Shown here one piece after another: positions 42,922-52,064 of a stretch of 64,000 nt of DNA. Origin of the DNA: Chitinophaga eiseniae (GTDB lineage: Bacteria; Bacteroidota; Bacteroidia; Chitinophagales; Chitinophagaceae); the NCBI RefSeq assembly GCF_012641265.1, contig NZ_JABAHZ010000004.1, positions 620,001-684,000 on the forward strand, written 5' to 3'. Position numbers and translations under genes: made by a program. Each line of letters begins with the position of its first letter. Within the stretch, counting starts at the first letter, position 1. The notes below the pieces were generated by a model that saw only the letters and a program-made list of their open reading frames with translations, was not told where the DNA came from and ran no database searches.

Positions 42922-43824
42922 ATGAGAATATTGAAAGCCACTGTTCTTCTTTTCGCAGCCTGGTTGCTGGCTACTACAGCTTATGCGCAGGTGAAAGTAC
43001 AGTTGATAGATCCTGCAGCTACGCAGGCAGGTATACAAACCGTTCACTCCCCACATATGGCGATGCAGCCAGCGGCGGCTACCAACCAGCATCGACTGTT
43101 GCTGATGATCCCTGGTACCGGTGGGGCTGCAGTACAGATGCGTTCATTCGACAGCTGTTTTGCCGCCATGGGATATTATGTGATCAGCCTGGATTATATG
43201 AATAACGTGATTACCACCGTTTGTTCCAAGAGTGAAGACAGCACTTGTTTTGATCATTTCAGGCAGGAAATTATGTTTGGAACCCCGGTGAGTGACAAGG
43301 TAGCGGTAGATTCAATGAATAGTATTGTGCATCGTGTGACAGCGCTGTTGAAATATCTGGCAGGAAAAGATGCCGGTTGGAAAACGTTTTTAAGCCGTGG
43401 GATGCCTGCCTGGGATAAGATCGTTGTGGCAGGCCATTCACAGGGTGCCGGTCATGCTGCTTTTATGGGGAAGCATTTCCGGATGGGTGGTGTGCTGTTG
43501 TTTTCCGGACCGCAGGATTACCTGCAACAATTTCACCGGCCGGCTGGCTGGCAATGGGAACATGGATTGACGCCGGTAGGGAGGTATTATGCGTTCCTGC
43601 ATGTACGCGATCCCTATGTGTTCGATTACCAGGCGCAGGATGTGGCGGCAGTTATAAGGCCTGCAACGGCAGATACCACCATGGTATCTCCTGGTGTAAC
43701 GGTGGTGGGTAAACGGCAGGTACTGGTGACCGATATAGATCGCAAAGATACCCATGGCGCTACCCTGAGTACCGAATTTGTACCCGTGTGGCGTTATATG
43801 ATCAGCAACGCAACAAAAAAATAG
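42922..43824 (+). CDS. Exported alpha/beta hydrolase
   Basis: A 300-residue protein with signal peptide MRILKATVLLFAAWLLATTAYA. The alpha/beta-hydrolase core shows the oxyanion-side LLMIPGTGG, the nucleophile elbow VAGHSQGAGHA and a likely His in DRKDTHGATL. Related to BPSS1187-like or feruloyl-esterase-like hydrolases; the substrate is not clear. I start at 42922 since the codons from 42895 add nothing like a signal peptide. The AraC gene follows after 4 nt, so they are likely cotranscribed. Confidence 0.82.
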   Translation: MRILKATVLLFAAWLLATTAYAQVKVQLIDPAATQAGIQTVHSPHMAMQPAAATNQHRLLLMIPGTGGAAVQMRSFDSCFAAMGYYVISLDYMNNVITTVCSKSEDSTCFDHFRQEIMFGTPVSDKVAVDSMNSIVHRVTALLKYLAGKDAGWKTFLSRGMPAWDKIVVAGHSQGAGHAAFMGKHFRMGGVLLFSGPQDYLQQFHRPAGWQWEHGLTPVGRYYAFLHVRDPYVFDYQAQDVAAVIRPATADTTMVSPGVTVVGKRQVLVTDIDRKDTHGATLSTEFVPVWRYMISNATKK

Positions 43825-43828
43825 ATTT

Positions 43829-44611
43829 ATGCGCAAACTGGAGGCGGGAGTGTTTTTAGGAGAACCGGATGGGGTGTTTCACCAGGAGGGGGTGATTGTA
43901 AGCAAGGCTGTTTACAGGCAGCCCCCCGTGTACCAGGGTTGGCATTGTCACGAGCATCATCATTTAACGGTGGTGGTAAGAGGAGGAAATGTAGAACATC
44001 GTTCCGTTAAGGAGAAAGAGGTGCTGGCCGGGCAGGTATTGTTTTATCATAGCGGGGAGTTGCATAAAAACAGTCATACCCAGTGTCCTTCCGTTAACAT
44101 CAACCTGGAGATACCGGATAGCTTTTTAAAGCATTATGGGTTGTCGTTCAGTGCGGTAGACCGTTTCCCGGAGCAACTGGAGCAAATGAAATATGCGGTG
44201 CTAAAGGCTTATCAGGCGTGTAAGCTGGGAGATGCCTCTCTCATTCCATCCCTGTTATTGCCCGGGTTTACCGCGCCGCTGGTGCGTAAAGCCGAAACGC
44301 CGCCCTGGGTATCGCAATTGAAAATGTTGTTGAACGACCGCTGGAATGAAACATTGTCGCTACAGGAGATGTCTGTTATCCTGGGCATACATCCGGTGAC
44401 TATTTCCCGGTATTTTCCTGCTTATTTTAATTGTTCGTTGGGAGAATATATGCGTAAGATAAAAATAGACCGGGCGATGGTGATGATGCAAACGCAGGAA
44501 GCATCGCTTACCGACATTGCTTACAGCTGTGGATTCTTCGACCAGAGCCACTTTATACGTACTTTCAAGTCAGTTACCGGGTTTCTGCCCCGCCGGTATC
44601 AACAAATATAG
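43829..44611 (+). CDS. AraC-family transcriptional regulator
   Basis: A 260-residue regulator with an N-terminal cupin-like sensor (WHCHEHHHLTVVVRGGNVEH, FYHSGELHKNSHTQ) rich in His that may bind a metal or small ligand, and a C-terminal AraC DNA-binding domain with two helix-turn-helix units (TLSLQEMSVILGIHPVTISR and ASLTDIAYSCGFFDQSHFIR), ending FKSVTGFLPRRYQQI. It lies right after the hydrolase gene and before the S41 peptidase gene, which are probable targets. The ligand is unknown. Confidence 0.9.
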   Translation: MRKLEAGVFLGEPDGVFHQEGVIVSKAVYRQPPVYQGWHCHEHHHLTVVVRGGNVEHRSVKEKEVLAGQVLFYHSGELHKNSHTQCPSVNINLEIPDSFLKHYGLSFSAVDRFPEQLEQMKYAVLKAYQACKLGDASLIPSLLLPGFTAPLVRKAETPPWVSQLKMLLNDRWNETLSLQEMSVILGIHPVTISRYFPAYFNCSLGEYMRKIKIDRAMVMMQTQEASLTDIAYSCGFFDQSHFIRTFKSVTGFLPRRYQQI

Positions 44612-44676
44612 CAGGCTAATTTTATACTATTTCAGGAAGGGAGAACATCGGATCTTTGTCAGATAAATTTATAAGT

Positions 44677-45618
44677 ATGAAAAGATTTATCTGGCTGGGA
44701 TTATGTTGTATGCCCCTGCTGGTAAAGGCACAACAGGAGTTGGCCCCCAAAGAGGTAGCCAGGGCGGTGGACAGTGCTGCGGCCCTTATCAAACGTCACT
44801 ATGTTTTTGCTGACAAAGGCGCCGCTATTGCCACTCATCTTAAAACGCAATATAAAGCCGGTGCATTTAATCATTTGCCCGGCTGGAAAGCCTTTGACTC
44901 TATCGGTACTGCCATACTGCATCAATTTAGCCAGGATGGCCACCTGTATATGCGATACAGCCCTGAAAGGGTAAAGGGTATTCGTGCGCAGCGTGAGGAG
45001 AGCGGAGGTACAGATGATTTCTTTCACAGTCCGGAAGCGCGGGAGCACAATTATGGTTTCCGCGAGGTGAAGATATTGAAAGGCGATACCGGGTATATTA
45101 AACTGGACCAGATTAATATTTCTACCGAGAGCTTACCTGTATTGCAGGCGGCCATGGCTTTTGTGCACCGTACCAAGGCGTTGATCATCGATTTGCGCGA
45201 TAATGGCGGTGGTGGTAGTGAAATAGACCTGGTGTTCGAGGGTTGCTTTTTGCCGGCAGGCTTAACGTTGCTGGAGTCTTACGGCGGTAATGGGCCCGGA
45301 GAAGTAGATCATACCGTGGCGGTAGATTCGGCCTATAGGTATAATGGTCCGCTATATGTATTGATTAACAAAAGGACCGCTTCTGCGGCCGAGGCATTTG
45401 CCTATGTGATGCAGGCGCATCACCGGGCGAGGATCATTGGCCAGGCGTCCGCCGGGGCGGCCAACCATAATGAATTTTATGCGGTAAATGACCAGGTATT
45501 TATTTCTGTGTCCGTGATGGCAGCGGTATTGCCAGGTACCCGGGACAACTGGGAGTTAAAGGGCGTACAGCCGGATGTAGTAACAGCGCCTGGCGAAGAA
45601 ATGAATCATTTGCAGTAA
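44677..45618 (+). CDS. S41 family peptidase, IRBP/tricorn-core-like
   Basis: A 313-residue exported protein with signal MKRFIWLGLCCMPLLVKA. An N-terminal helical lid is followed by the S41 core: LDQINISTESLPVLQAAM, ALIIDLRDNGGGGSEIDLVF and the catalytic region NKRTASAAEAFAYVMQ with the Ser in TASAAE. No PDZ domain is seen. The start at MKRFIW gives a clean signal peptide. Enzymes of this kind cut proteins near the C-terminus in the periplasm; here the target is unknown. A GATCTTTG box lies 26 nt upstream and a terminator follows. Confidence 0.88.
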   Translation: MKRFIWLGLCCMPLLVKAQQELAPKEVARAVDSAAALIKRHYVFADKGAAIATHLKTQYKAGAFNHLPGWKAFDSIGTAILHQFSQDGHLYMRYSPERVKGIRAQREESGGTDDFFHSPEAREHNYGFREVKILKGDTGYIKLDQINISTESLPVLQAAMAFVHRTKALIIDLRDNGGGGSEIDLVFEGCFLPAGLTLLESYGGNGPGEVDHTVAVDSAYRYNGPLYVLINKRTASAAEAFAYVMQAHHRARIIGQASAGAANHNEFYAVNDQVFISVSVMAAVLPGTRDNWELKGVQPDVVTAPGEEMNHLQ

Positions 45619-45639
45619 AAGCGTAACCTATAAAAAAGA

Positions 45640-45670
45640 AAGCCGGTTCTCAGTGCAGAACCGGCTTCTT
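45640..45670 (+). terminator. Intrinsic terminator after the S41 peptidase gene
   Basis: AAGCCGGTTCT (45640-45650) pairs with AGAACCGGCTT (45657-45667) and is followed by CTTTGT. The rest of the 386-bp gap to 46004 holds no gene I can support; frames of 61-82 codons there look random. Confidence 0.75.
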
Positions 45671-46004
45671 TGTCATCACACACATCACTATCAAACTACA
45701 CAGGAATGGTTCTAAGCATGGTTCCGTTTTCCTGAAAGCGACTATGCCAGCTAAGGGCCTCCTGCAAGCTGTGGGGTGTTGGCCGCCTTTTCTTACAGGC
45801 ATTGGAAAAGTATTCGTTCGGTGCGTCACGATAGCTGGCGTGGGCGCAGTTATTTTGCGAAAACAAAATTACACAGCCTGCTGGTGGCGGATATGCGTTT
45901 TTGGGTCAATTCTTTGTTTGAACCGGCCAATGCGTTATTGCGGGTATTTCGTTATATTTAGTGGGAGAGTCTATTTATTTCACCATTATTAAATTCCCTT
46001 CTTT

Positions 46005-46412
46005 ATGAAGCGTATTGTTCTCGCATTATCATGTGTTTGTTTTTTAGGTATTTCCGGCGTACAGGCGCAGAGCATCCTGGATAAGGCCAAGCAGGCTGCC
46101 GGTACCGTACAAAGCCCTTCTTTGCCGGATGCAGGCAGTATATTAGGTCAACTTACGCCTGCGCTGGGATTAACCAATACGCAGCAACCCAAAGTACAAA
46201 GTTTGCTGACTACTTTTTTGAAGAAAAAAACGGCTATACTGCCCTTACAGCAAACTAACCCCAGCGCCTATACGTCGAAGTTTGGTGGTTTGAAGAGCGG
46301 ACTTTTTTCCAAACTGAAAACACTGCTTACGATCAGTCAATACACCAAGTTACTGGGATTGAAGCCAAAGACCAATGATGTAACGAACGTGTTGTCGCAA
46401 CTTTTTTTCTAG
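46005..46412 (+). CDS. Small secreted hypothetical protein
   Basis: A 135-residue protein with signal peptide MKRIVLALSCVCFLGISGVQA (cut near residue 22). The mature part is helical and Leu/Lys/Thr-rich (QSILDKAKQAAGTVQ, KVQSLLTTFLKKKTAILPLQ, LKTLLTISQYTKLLGLKP). It resembles small DUF2780-like or periplasmic helical proteins in rhythm but has no motif I can name. It stands alone between two terminators. Function unknown. Confidence 0.7.
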   Translation: MKRIVLALSCVCFLGISGVQAQSILDKAKQAAGTVQSPSLPDAGSILGQLTPALGLTNTQQPKVQSLLTTFLKKKTAILPLQQTNPSAYTSKFGGLKSGLFSKLKTLLTISQYTKLLGLKPKTNDVTNVLSQLFF

Positions 46413-46437
46413 CAGAAATTTTAAAGTGAAAGTTTAG

Positions 46438-46481
46438 AGCAGCAAGCGAAACACTTTTTGTGTTTCGCTTGCTGCTTTTTT
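46438..46481 (+). terminator. Intrinsic terminator after the small secreted protein gene
   Basis: A 17-bp perfect stem (46438-46454 with 46460-46476) is followed by six T. Confidence 0.88.
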
Positions 46482-46510
46482 CTATCTTCGCGGGCGTTCG
46501 TTACCATTCC

Positions 46511-47974
46511 ATGTCAAAGAAGAGAAAGAAGCAGAAAAAGCAACAGACGAAAAAGAAGAACCAGGGTTTCAGTAGTATAGTCGTTATTGTTATATTGATA
46601 CTAGCTGCATTCGCCGTTACTACCTGTTCCCGCACAATTCCCGGAGATCCGGGCAAACCTGCGCATACTGCGAAGAAAAAATCTCACCGGAAAAAAAATA
46701 ATAAATCACCTACCCGCATTGCGCCGTTATTGGCGGAAGACTTTGAAGCCGGCAGTAAAACCAATTACAACAACGGCGTAGTGACTTTGTCGAGTGGCGC
46801 CTGGAAATTCAAGGACGCAGTTACGGGAGCCTTAGACGAAGATCATAAAACCGGTAGCCAGGCATTGCGTATCAGAGACAATGGGATGGCAGGGATGAAT
46901 TTTGATATCGTGGTGAATGGTACCGTTACCGTAACGTTGAAGTATGCGCTCTATGGAGCGGATGAAAGCGGAAGTTGGGAGTTATGGGCATCTGTGAACC
47001 GGGGACAAAGTTACGTTCGTATAGGCGCGCCGGTCATCGTTACGGCCGCTACTTTACGTAGTGCGGCCTTCACCGCTTCTACCAGCACCGGTACCATTCG
47101 TTTTGATATCCGGAAAACGGATAAAGGCAATAGCCGGATCAACTTTGATGTATTCCGGGTAACTGCCGGCGGTCAATTAACTCCGGCTGTGCCAGACACG
47201 AAGCCTGTTGGAGGTGTTGGTGGCGACGATGATAATATGTTGCTGGGAAATCCCAGTGGCGCTACAAGTTCGCTGGTAATGGCCAACAATTACCTGATGG
47301 ACAAAGGTTATTACAAGCTTTCTTATAACCGCGACCGTGGTACGCCCAATTGGGTGTGCTGGCATGTATCGCGTAAAGACCTGGGGCATATGTCGCGTGC
47401 AAATGATTTCAGGCCGGATGCTGATTTGCCGGTTGATTGGTACCAGGTAACGCAATCGAGCTATATGGGGAGCGGCTTTGACAGGGGACATAATTGTCCT
47501 TCCGGCGATCGTACCGCTACACGCGAGGCCAATGAAGCTACTTTCCTGATGACTAACATGATCCCCCAGGCGCCTAATCACAATCAGCATTTATGGAAGA
47601 ACCTGGAAGACTATACGCGGGAGCTGGTGATGGATGGCAATGAGGTGTACGTGATGATGGGAAGTTATGGCAGCGGGGGCGTTGGCAGTAAGGGATTGAC
47701 CAAATCAATAGATCATAGCAATATCGTAGTGCCCGATCATATATGGAAAATACTGGTGATATTGCCGGAAGGAAACAACGACCTGCAACGTATAAATAAG
47801 CATACCCGGATCATTGCCATAAATACGCCTAATAAAAATGAGGTAAATTCGAGATGGTCAGCTTACCTGACTACCGTGGATGATATCGAGCGGGTCACTC
47901 ATTATAAATTATTAGACAAAATACCAGTAGCAGTAAGACAGGAACTGATAAAAAAAATTGATACAGGAGAATAG
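46511..47974 (+). CDS. Membrane-anchored DNA/RNA non-specific endonuclease (NUC1)
   Basis: A 487-residue protein. The N-terminus is very basic (MSKKRKKQKKQQTKKKN) and followed by one membrane helix (IVVIVILILAAFAVTTC), so the bulk faces outward. Residues about 65-220 look like a jelly-roll or carbohydrate-binding-like domain (AEDFEAGSKTNYNNGVVTLS, QALRIRDNG). The C-terminal half is a beta-beta-alpha-metal nuclease with the DRGH motif at 324-327 (GFDRGHNCPSGDRT) and the Mg-binding Asn in NMIPQAPNHNQHLW. It cuts DNA and RNA without specificity, probably for nutrient use or defence outside the cell. The start at 46511 is used because upstream codons overlap the terminator. Confidence 0.9.
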   Translation: MSKKRKKQKKQQTKKKNQGFSSIVVIVILILAAFAVTTCSRTIPGDPGKPAHTAKKKSHRKKNNKSPTRIAPLLAEDFEAGSKTNYNNGVVTLSSGAWKFKDAVTGALDEDHKTGSQALRIRDNGMAGMNFDIVVNGTVTVTLKYALYGADESGSWELWASVNRGQSYVRIGAPVIVTAATLRSAAFTASTSTGTIRFDIRKTDKGNSRINFDVFRVTAGGQLTPAVPDTKPVGGVGGDDDNMLLGNPSGATSSLVMANNYLMDKGYYKLSYNRDRGTPNWVCWHVSRKDLGHMSRANDFRPDADLPVDWYQVTQSSYMGSGFDRGHNCPSGDRTATREANEATFLMTNMIPQAPNHNQHLWKNLEDYTRELVMDGNEVYVMMGSYGSGGVGSKGLTKSIDHSNIVVPDHIWKILVILPEGNNDLQRINKHTRIIAINTPNKNEVNSRWSAYLTTVDDIERVTHYKLLDKIPVAVRQELIKKIDTGE

Positions 47975-48371
47975 CGGTTTTCGTGATCTAAAAAATATTA
48001 TGTTGTTATGATAATTATGTTATAAATTGCATAAAATTATTATGTTTTTCCATTCCAACATTTTTAGCCTTAGAAAACTCATGATAAATTTTGGAAAAGG
48101 CCAAACTGGCATAATTTTATTGAAAGTACCATCGGAATGTAACTTATTGAATCCTTGGAACGTTATTAGTAATTACAAGCTAACTTGAAAATATAACTAG
48201 CCGATTTATTACAGCATTAAACCTACAATGTTAATCATATGCAACGCATGACTGGATACAACTATGCAGGTGAAAAAGCTCAGTACATAAAATAATGAAG
48301 GCAGGACGGCGTTATATGCTACAGAGATAGCAACGTGAGTATTTTAAATATTAATTTTATATCTAATCTAT
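47975..48371. other. 397-bp AT-rich gap, no gene seen
   Basis: The stretch between the nuclease and the glycosyltransferase genes is clearly richer in A and T than its neighbours. I see no RNA gene, reading frame or repeat that I can support; it probably holds the promoter of the downstream glycosyltransferase gene. Confidence 0.5.
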
Positions 48372-49199
48372 ATGGGTGAAAGAGTGTCGGTGGCCTTACT
48401 GATAACAACGTATAACTGGCCTGAAGCGTTAAAGTTGGTACTTGAGAGTGTTTTAGCACAAACTGTTCTCCCTGATGAAATCATCATCGCGGATGATGGA
48501 TCAGGGGCTCCTACCAAGGCCGTTGTGGACGCGTTCAGAAAAAAGACCAATATTCCGGTAAAGCACTTCTGGCACCCTGATGAAGGTTTCCGCAAAACGC
48601 TCATCATTAACCAGGCCATCACTGGCACCTCTTCCAAATATATTATACAGATTGACGGAGATATTGTTTTGCATGAGCTTTTCATACAGGATCATATCAG
48701 CGAGGCCGAACGGGGATATTATATCCGGGGAAGCCGGGTACTTTTACAGGAGAAGATCACCAAGCGTTGTATTCGCAATGGTAGTTTTGAACCTGTTTAT
48801 ACCCTTAGCAACGATGTTCGTAATAAATTTAACTCCCTTCGTATTCCATTCCTTTCTTATTTACTGATCAGGAGAACCAGCCGTTCCAGGAACTGGATTG
48901 GTTGTAATTGCGCTTTCTGGAAGGAAGACTTCATGAAAGTGAATGGCTATAATAATGAATTGGCGGGCTGGGGCCATGAAGATATAGAGTTGGCGGCGCG
49001 TTTCATCAACTCCGGGCTGCGTCAGAAAAGGGTAAAACTAAAGGCGGTATGCTACCACTTGTATCACCCTTATAATGACCGGGGACAGGAGAAGATCAAC
49101 TACCGGGTATACCTGGATACGTTGAACAGGGGGATTGCCTACTGCGCTAATGGTTATCACCGGCATCACCACCATCATCAGCATCAGTTGACCGATTAA
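48372..49199 (+). CDS. GT2 glycosyltransferase with His-rich C-terminus
   Basis: A 275-residue family 2 glycosyltransferase with a galactosyltransferase-type C-terminal region. It shows ALLITTYNWPEALKLVLESV, IIADDGSGAPTKAVVDAF, the metal-binding QIDGDIVLHELF and the acceptor-side NELAGWGHEDIELAARFINS. No membrane helix is present. The last residues read YHRHHHHHQHQLTD, a natural histidine cluster that could bind metal. Relatives add Gal or GalNAc to lipopolysaccharide or capsule. It is followed by a bidirectional terminator and converges on an MsbA-like exporter gene. Confidence 0.87.
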   Translation: MGERVSVALLITTYNWPEALKLVLESVLAQTVLPDEIIIADDGSGAPTKAVVDAFRKKTNIPVKHFWHPDEGFRKTLIINQAITGTSSKYIIQIDGDIVLHELFIQDHISEAERGYYIRGSRVLLQEKITKRCIRNGSFEPVYTLSNDVRNKFNSLRIPFLSYLLIRRTSRSRNWIGCNCAFWKEDFMKVNGYNNELAGWGHEDIELAARFINSGLRQKRVKLKAVCYHLYHPYNDRGQEKINYRVYLDTLNRGIAYCANGYHRHHHHHQHQLTD

Positions 49200-49214
49200 A
49201 AAAGATATTGATAA

Positions 49215-49254
49215 AAAAAAACGGATGTAGCCATATGGTTACATCCGTTTTTTT
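49215..49254. terminator. Bidirectional terminator between GT2 and ABC exporter genes
   Basis: AAAAAAACGGATGTA (49215-49229) pairs perfectly with TACATCCGTTTTTTT (49240-49254) between two convergent genes. Confidence 0.9.
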
Positions 49255-49269
49255 ATGCGTTATAGTTGC

Positions 49270-51093
49270 CTATGAGTTGGCAAATGTCTGCATATCTATC
49301 AGGCGTTTGTAAATACCGTTATTTTCCAGTAATTGCGTATGCGTGCCTTGTTCTGCTACGCGACCATCATCCAGTACGATAATAAGATCGGCATTTTGTA
49401 TAGTGCTGAGGCGGTGGGCAATCACCAGGGAGGTGCGGTTGAGCATCAGGTTATTCAACGCTTCCTGCACGAGTTTTTCAGATTCTGTATCCAGTGCGGA
49501 TGTGGCTTCATCGAGCAGCATCAGTGGTGGATTAGAGAGCACCGCCCGGGCAATACAAATACGTTGACGCTGGCCGCCGGAAAGCTTGGAGCCTTTGTCG
49601 CCGATATTTGTCTGGTAGCCATTTTCTGTATTGAGAATAAAATCGTGTGCATTGGCGATCCTGGCGGCAGCTTCTACTTCAGCAGCAGTAGCATCCGGTT
49701 TTGCGAAGGCGATGTTGTTGAAAATGGTATCGTTGAAGAGGATAGATTCCTGGTTTACCACGCCCAACAGGGAGCGGAGCGATTCCATGGTAACCGCTTT
49801 CAGATTTTTTCCATCTATCGTTATATTTCCTGATTGTGGGTCCATAAACCGGGGAATTAAATCCATTAATGTGGATTTACCTCCACCGGAAGGGCCAACC
49901 AGTGCTACAGAAGTGCCTTTGGGAATCCTGATATTTATATTATCCAATATTTTTTTATCGCCGTAAGAGAACGACACATTTTCAAAGCGGATGGCGTCAT
50001 TAAAGCCGGTCAGTACTTCCGCGCCTGGCAAGTTGTTGATCGCTGGTTTTTCATCGATCAGCTGCAACACCCTTTCGCCTGCAGCCACGCCAGAATGGAT
50101 ATTGCTGAATGCTGTGGATATCGCTTTAGCAGGGCGCATAATCTGGGAGAAGAGGGCAATATATACGATAAAGGTAGAACCGTCCATATCCCCCTGGTTA
50201 TTGATAATAAGGGAACCGCCATAAAATACGATGAAAGCCACCATTAATACGCCCAGCGTTTCGGAAACGGGAGAAGCCAGTTGTTGCTTTTTAGCCATGG
50301 AGCGCGTAATCTTTGAATAGCGCCTGTTTTGTCCTTCGAAGCGGTCGGTAATAAACTTAACCGCGTTAAAGGCTTTTACGATGCGGATCCCATTCAGTGC
50401 CTCATCGAGGTAACTGATCATGACGCCATAAGTTTCGTGTGAATCGGTAGCCTGTGTCTTTAACCGTTTTACAATCCTGGATATGACCAGGCCAGCCACC
50501 GGGATAACCAGCATGGAGATCAGCGTGAGCTTATAAGAAATCAGGAACAGCATTACCAGGAAAGCTATCAGCTGGGCCGGCTCCTTGAATAATACCTGCA
50601 GCGTGCCAGTAACAGAGAATTGTACGACCTGTACATCTGAAGCGATTTTAGAGATAATATCTCCCTTGCGTTCATTACTGAAATACCCCAGGTGCAGGTC
50701 CATTACATTGTTAAACACCCTTCTGCGCAGGTTCAGCAAGGTTTGAATGCGGAGGCTTTCCATGGTGCGGTCGGCGAAGTAACGGAACAGGTTGCCCAGC
50801 AGTACCGAGGTGGCAATGGTAATACACACAAATTTTAAGCTGGTCAGCCGCCCATATTCTACCGAAATAAGAGATGTATAGTGTTTGAATATGTCAAATA
50901 ATTTGAAGTAATTATCCGGCATTGGGACCACTTTCGTTACGGGCACCTTACTAAATAACGTGTCGAGTAAAGGGGCCAGCAGTGCGAGATTGAGAGTGCT
51001 GAATATAACAGACAGCAGCGTGCAAATAATATAGGGGAAAGCAAATTTATTAATAGGCTTCGCAAATGATAAAAGTCGGAAGTATGTCTTCAT
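49270..51093 (-). CDS. ABC exporter, MsbA-like (permease fused to ATPase)
   Basis: A 607-residue half-transporter. Six membrane helices lie in residues 1-320, followed by the ATPase with Walker A GPSGGGKSTL, signature LSGGQRQR and Walker B LMLLDEATSALD. The layout and the family-like GALLIGPSGGGK context fit lipid A/drug exporters such as MsbA. It flips lipids or lipid-linked sugars across the inner membrane. I start at MKTYFRLLSF; 17 codons upstream run through a terminator hairpin. The nearby glycosyltransferases suggest a lipid-linked glycan as cargo, but this is an inference. Confidence 0.9.
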   Translation of the reverse strand: MKTYFRLLSFAKPINKFAFPYIICTLLSVIFSTLNLALLAPLLDTLFSKVPVTKVVPMPDNYFKLFDIFKHYTSLISVEYGRLTSLKFVCITIATSVLLGNLFRYFADRTMESLRIQTLLNLRRRVFNNVMDLHLGYFSNERKGDIISKIASDVQVVQFSVTGTLQVLFKEPAQLIAFLVMLFLISYKLTLISMLVIPVAGLVISRIVKRLKTQATDSHETYGVMISYLDEALNGIRIVKAFNAVKFITDRFEGQNRRYSKITRSMAKKQQLASPVSETLGVLMVAFIVFYGGSLIINNQGDMDGSTFIVYIALFSQIMRPAKAISTAFSNIHSGVAAGERVLQLIDEKPAINNLPGAEVLTGFNDAIRFENVSFSYGDKKILDNINIRIPKGTSVALVGPSGGGKSTLMDLIPRFMDPQSGNITIDGKNLKAVTMESLRSLLGVVNQESILFNDTIFNNIAFAKPDATAAEVEAAARIANAHDFILNTENGYQTNIGDKGSKLSGGQRQRICIARAVLSNPPLMLLDEATSALDTESEKLVQEALNNLMLNRTSLVIAHRLSTIQNADLIIVLDDGRVAEQGTHTQLLENNGIYKRLIDMQTFANS

Positions 51094-51130
51094 GTTTAAA
51101 TAATAATCAATAATGATTGGAACAGTGCAT

Positions 51131-51160
51131 AAAAAAAACCGCATCGTTGCTGATGCGGTT
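51131..51160 (-). terminator. Intrinsic terminator in the ABC exporter leader (attenuator)
   Basis: On the minus strand AACCGCATC pairs with GATGCGGTT around AGCAAC and is followed by eight T. It lies between the promoter at 51261-51290 and the start codon at 51093, with no upstream gene to end, so it is an attenuator candidate. Confidence 0.78.
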
Positions 51161-51232
51161 CCTTAAGTTTTAATTTCCTATTTATCAATAACTTAAAGAA
51201 TTATTTTTCGAACACACATTCAAGCCTGCAGA

Positions 51233-51253
51233 TCACCAGTAAATATCTGCCAT
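51233..51253 (-). other. Possible 6-codon leader ORF (MADIYW)
   Basis: ATG GCA GAT ATT TAC TGG TGA begins 7 nt after the -7 element of the exporter promoter. It overlaps a GCAGAT/ATCTGC hairpin. A frame this short can easily be chance; it is listed only because an intrinsic terminator follows in the same leader. Confidence 0.2.
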
Positions 51254-51260
51254 CAAGCCC

Positions 51261-51290
51261 CAAAAGTAACCCTTTTGCCTAAATTGTCAA
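51261..51290 (-). promoter_or_regulatory. Bacteroidota-type promoter of the ABC exporter
   Basis: On the minus strand TTG (51290-51288), a 19-nt spacer and TACTTTTG (51268-51261) match the consensus. The resulting leader is about 160 nt long. The 314-bp gap between the exporter and the PIG-L gene holds this promoter and the attenuator. Confidence 0.75.
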
Positions 51291-51407
51291 AAGATTTACG
51301 TGCAGGGCGGCAATTTCCGCTGATGAGGTTTTGCTTGTCTTGTCAGCCTGCGTAAGTTTCAGTAACTTTAAATACCCCTATTTATCCTCCATTAAATTCA
51401 AATAGCC

Positions 51408-52064
51408 ATGCACCCGGAAACCCCTACAGTCCTGAAAAAGAAGGCTGCCGTTGTGGTAGCTCATCCAGATGACGAAACATTATGGGCTGGTGGAACGATC
51501 CTGTTTCATCCGCAATGGGATTGGACTGTGGCAGGGCTTTGCCGGGCCAGTGACCCTGACAGGGCGCCGAAATTTTTCAAGGTATTACAGGCATTAGGTG
51601 CAGAGGGGGTGTTGGGAGATCTGGAAGATGGACCAGAACAGACGCCCTTGCCGGAGGCAGAAGTAGAACACCAGGTGTTGTCATTGTTGCCCGCGCAACA
51701 TTACGATCTTATTATTACGCATCATCCACAGGGAGAATATACCCGGCACCGGCGTCACGAAGAAGTGAGCCGGGCAGTGATCGCCTTGTGGGCGTCAGGA
51801 AAATTGGCAGCAACAGAACTATGGGTATTTGCTTATGAAGACGGGCAGCGGGCTTACTATCCGGAAGCAGTGCCACAGGCCACCATTTACCATGTATTGG
51901 AGAAAGAGATCTGGCAACGGAAATATGCGTTAATGACTAACACGTACGGTTTTAGGGAAGATAGCTGGGAAGCAGCCACCACGCCATTAGCAGAAGCATT
52001 CTGGTGTTTTCATCATCCTCAGGAAGCCCTGCAGTGGCTTCATACTTTATTGGCATCGTCATGA
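51408..52064 (+). CDS. PIG-L/LmbE family deacetylase
   Basis: A 218-residue zinc-dependent deacetylase. The metal site begins VVVAHPDDETLWAGG (residues about 15-29) and the third ligand is in HHPQGEYTRHRRHEEV. Family members remove acetyl from N-acetylglucosamine linked to lipids, myo-inositol or malate (as in BshB of bacillithiol synthesis). Its stop codon overlaps the start of a GT4 gene as ATGA, so the two are coupled and probably act on the same sugar conjugate. The exact substrate is not known. Confidence 0.88.
   Translation: MHPETPTVLKKKAAVVVAHPDDETLWAGGTILFHPQWDWTVAGLCRASDPDRAPKFFKVLQALGAEGVLGDLEDGPEQTPLPEAEVEHQVLSLLPAQHYDLIITHHPQGEYTRHRRHEEVSRAVIALWASGKLAATELWVFAYEDGQRAYYPEAVPQATIYHVLEKEIWQRKYALMTNTYGFREDSWEAATTPLAEAFWCFHHPQEALQWLHTLLASS

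Noticed and set aside
45744-45992. An 82-codon frame (and a 61-codon one at 45776-45961) in the gap between the S41 peptidase and small secreted protein genes
   Set aside because: The composition (many Cys, Trp and Arg) is odd for this genome, no domain is recognised and the two frames overlap in different phases; it looks like non-coding DNA or an old remnant.
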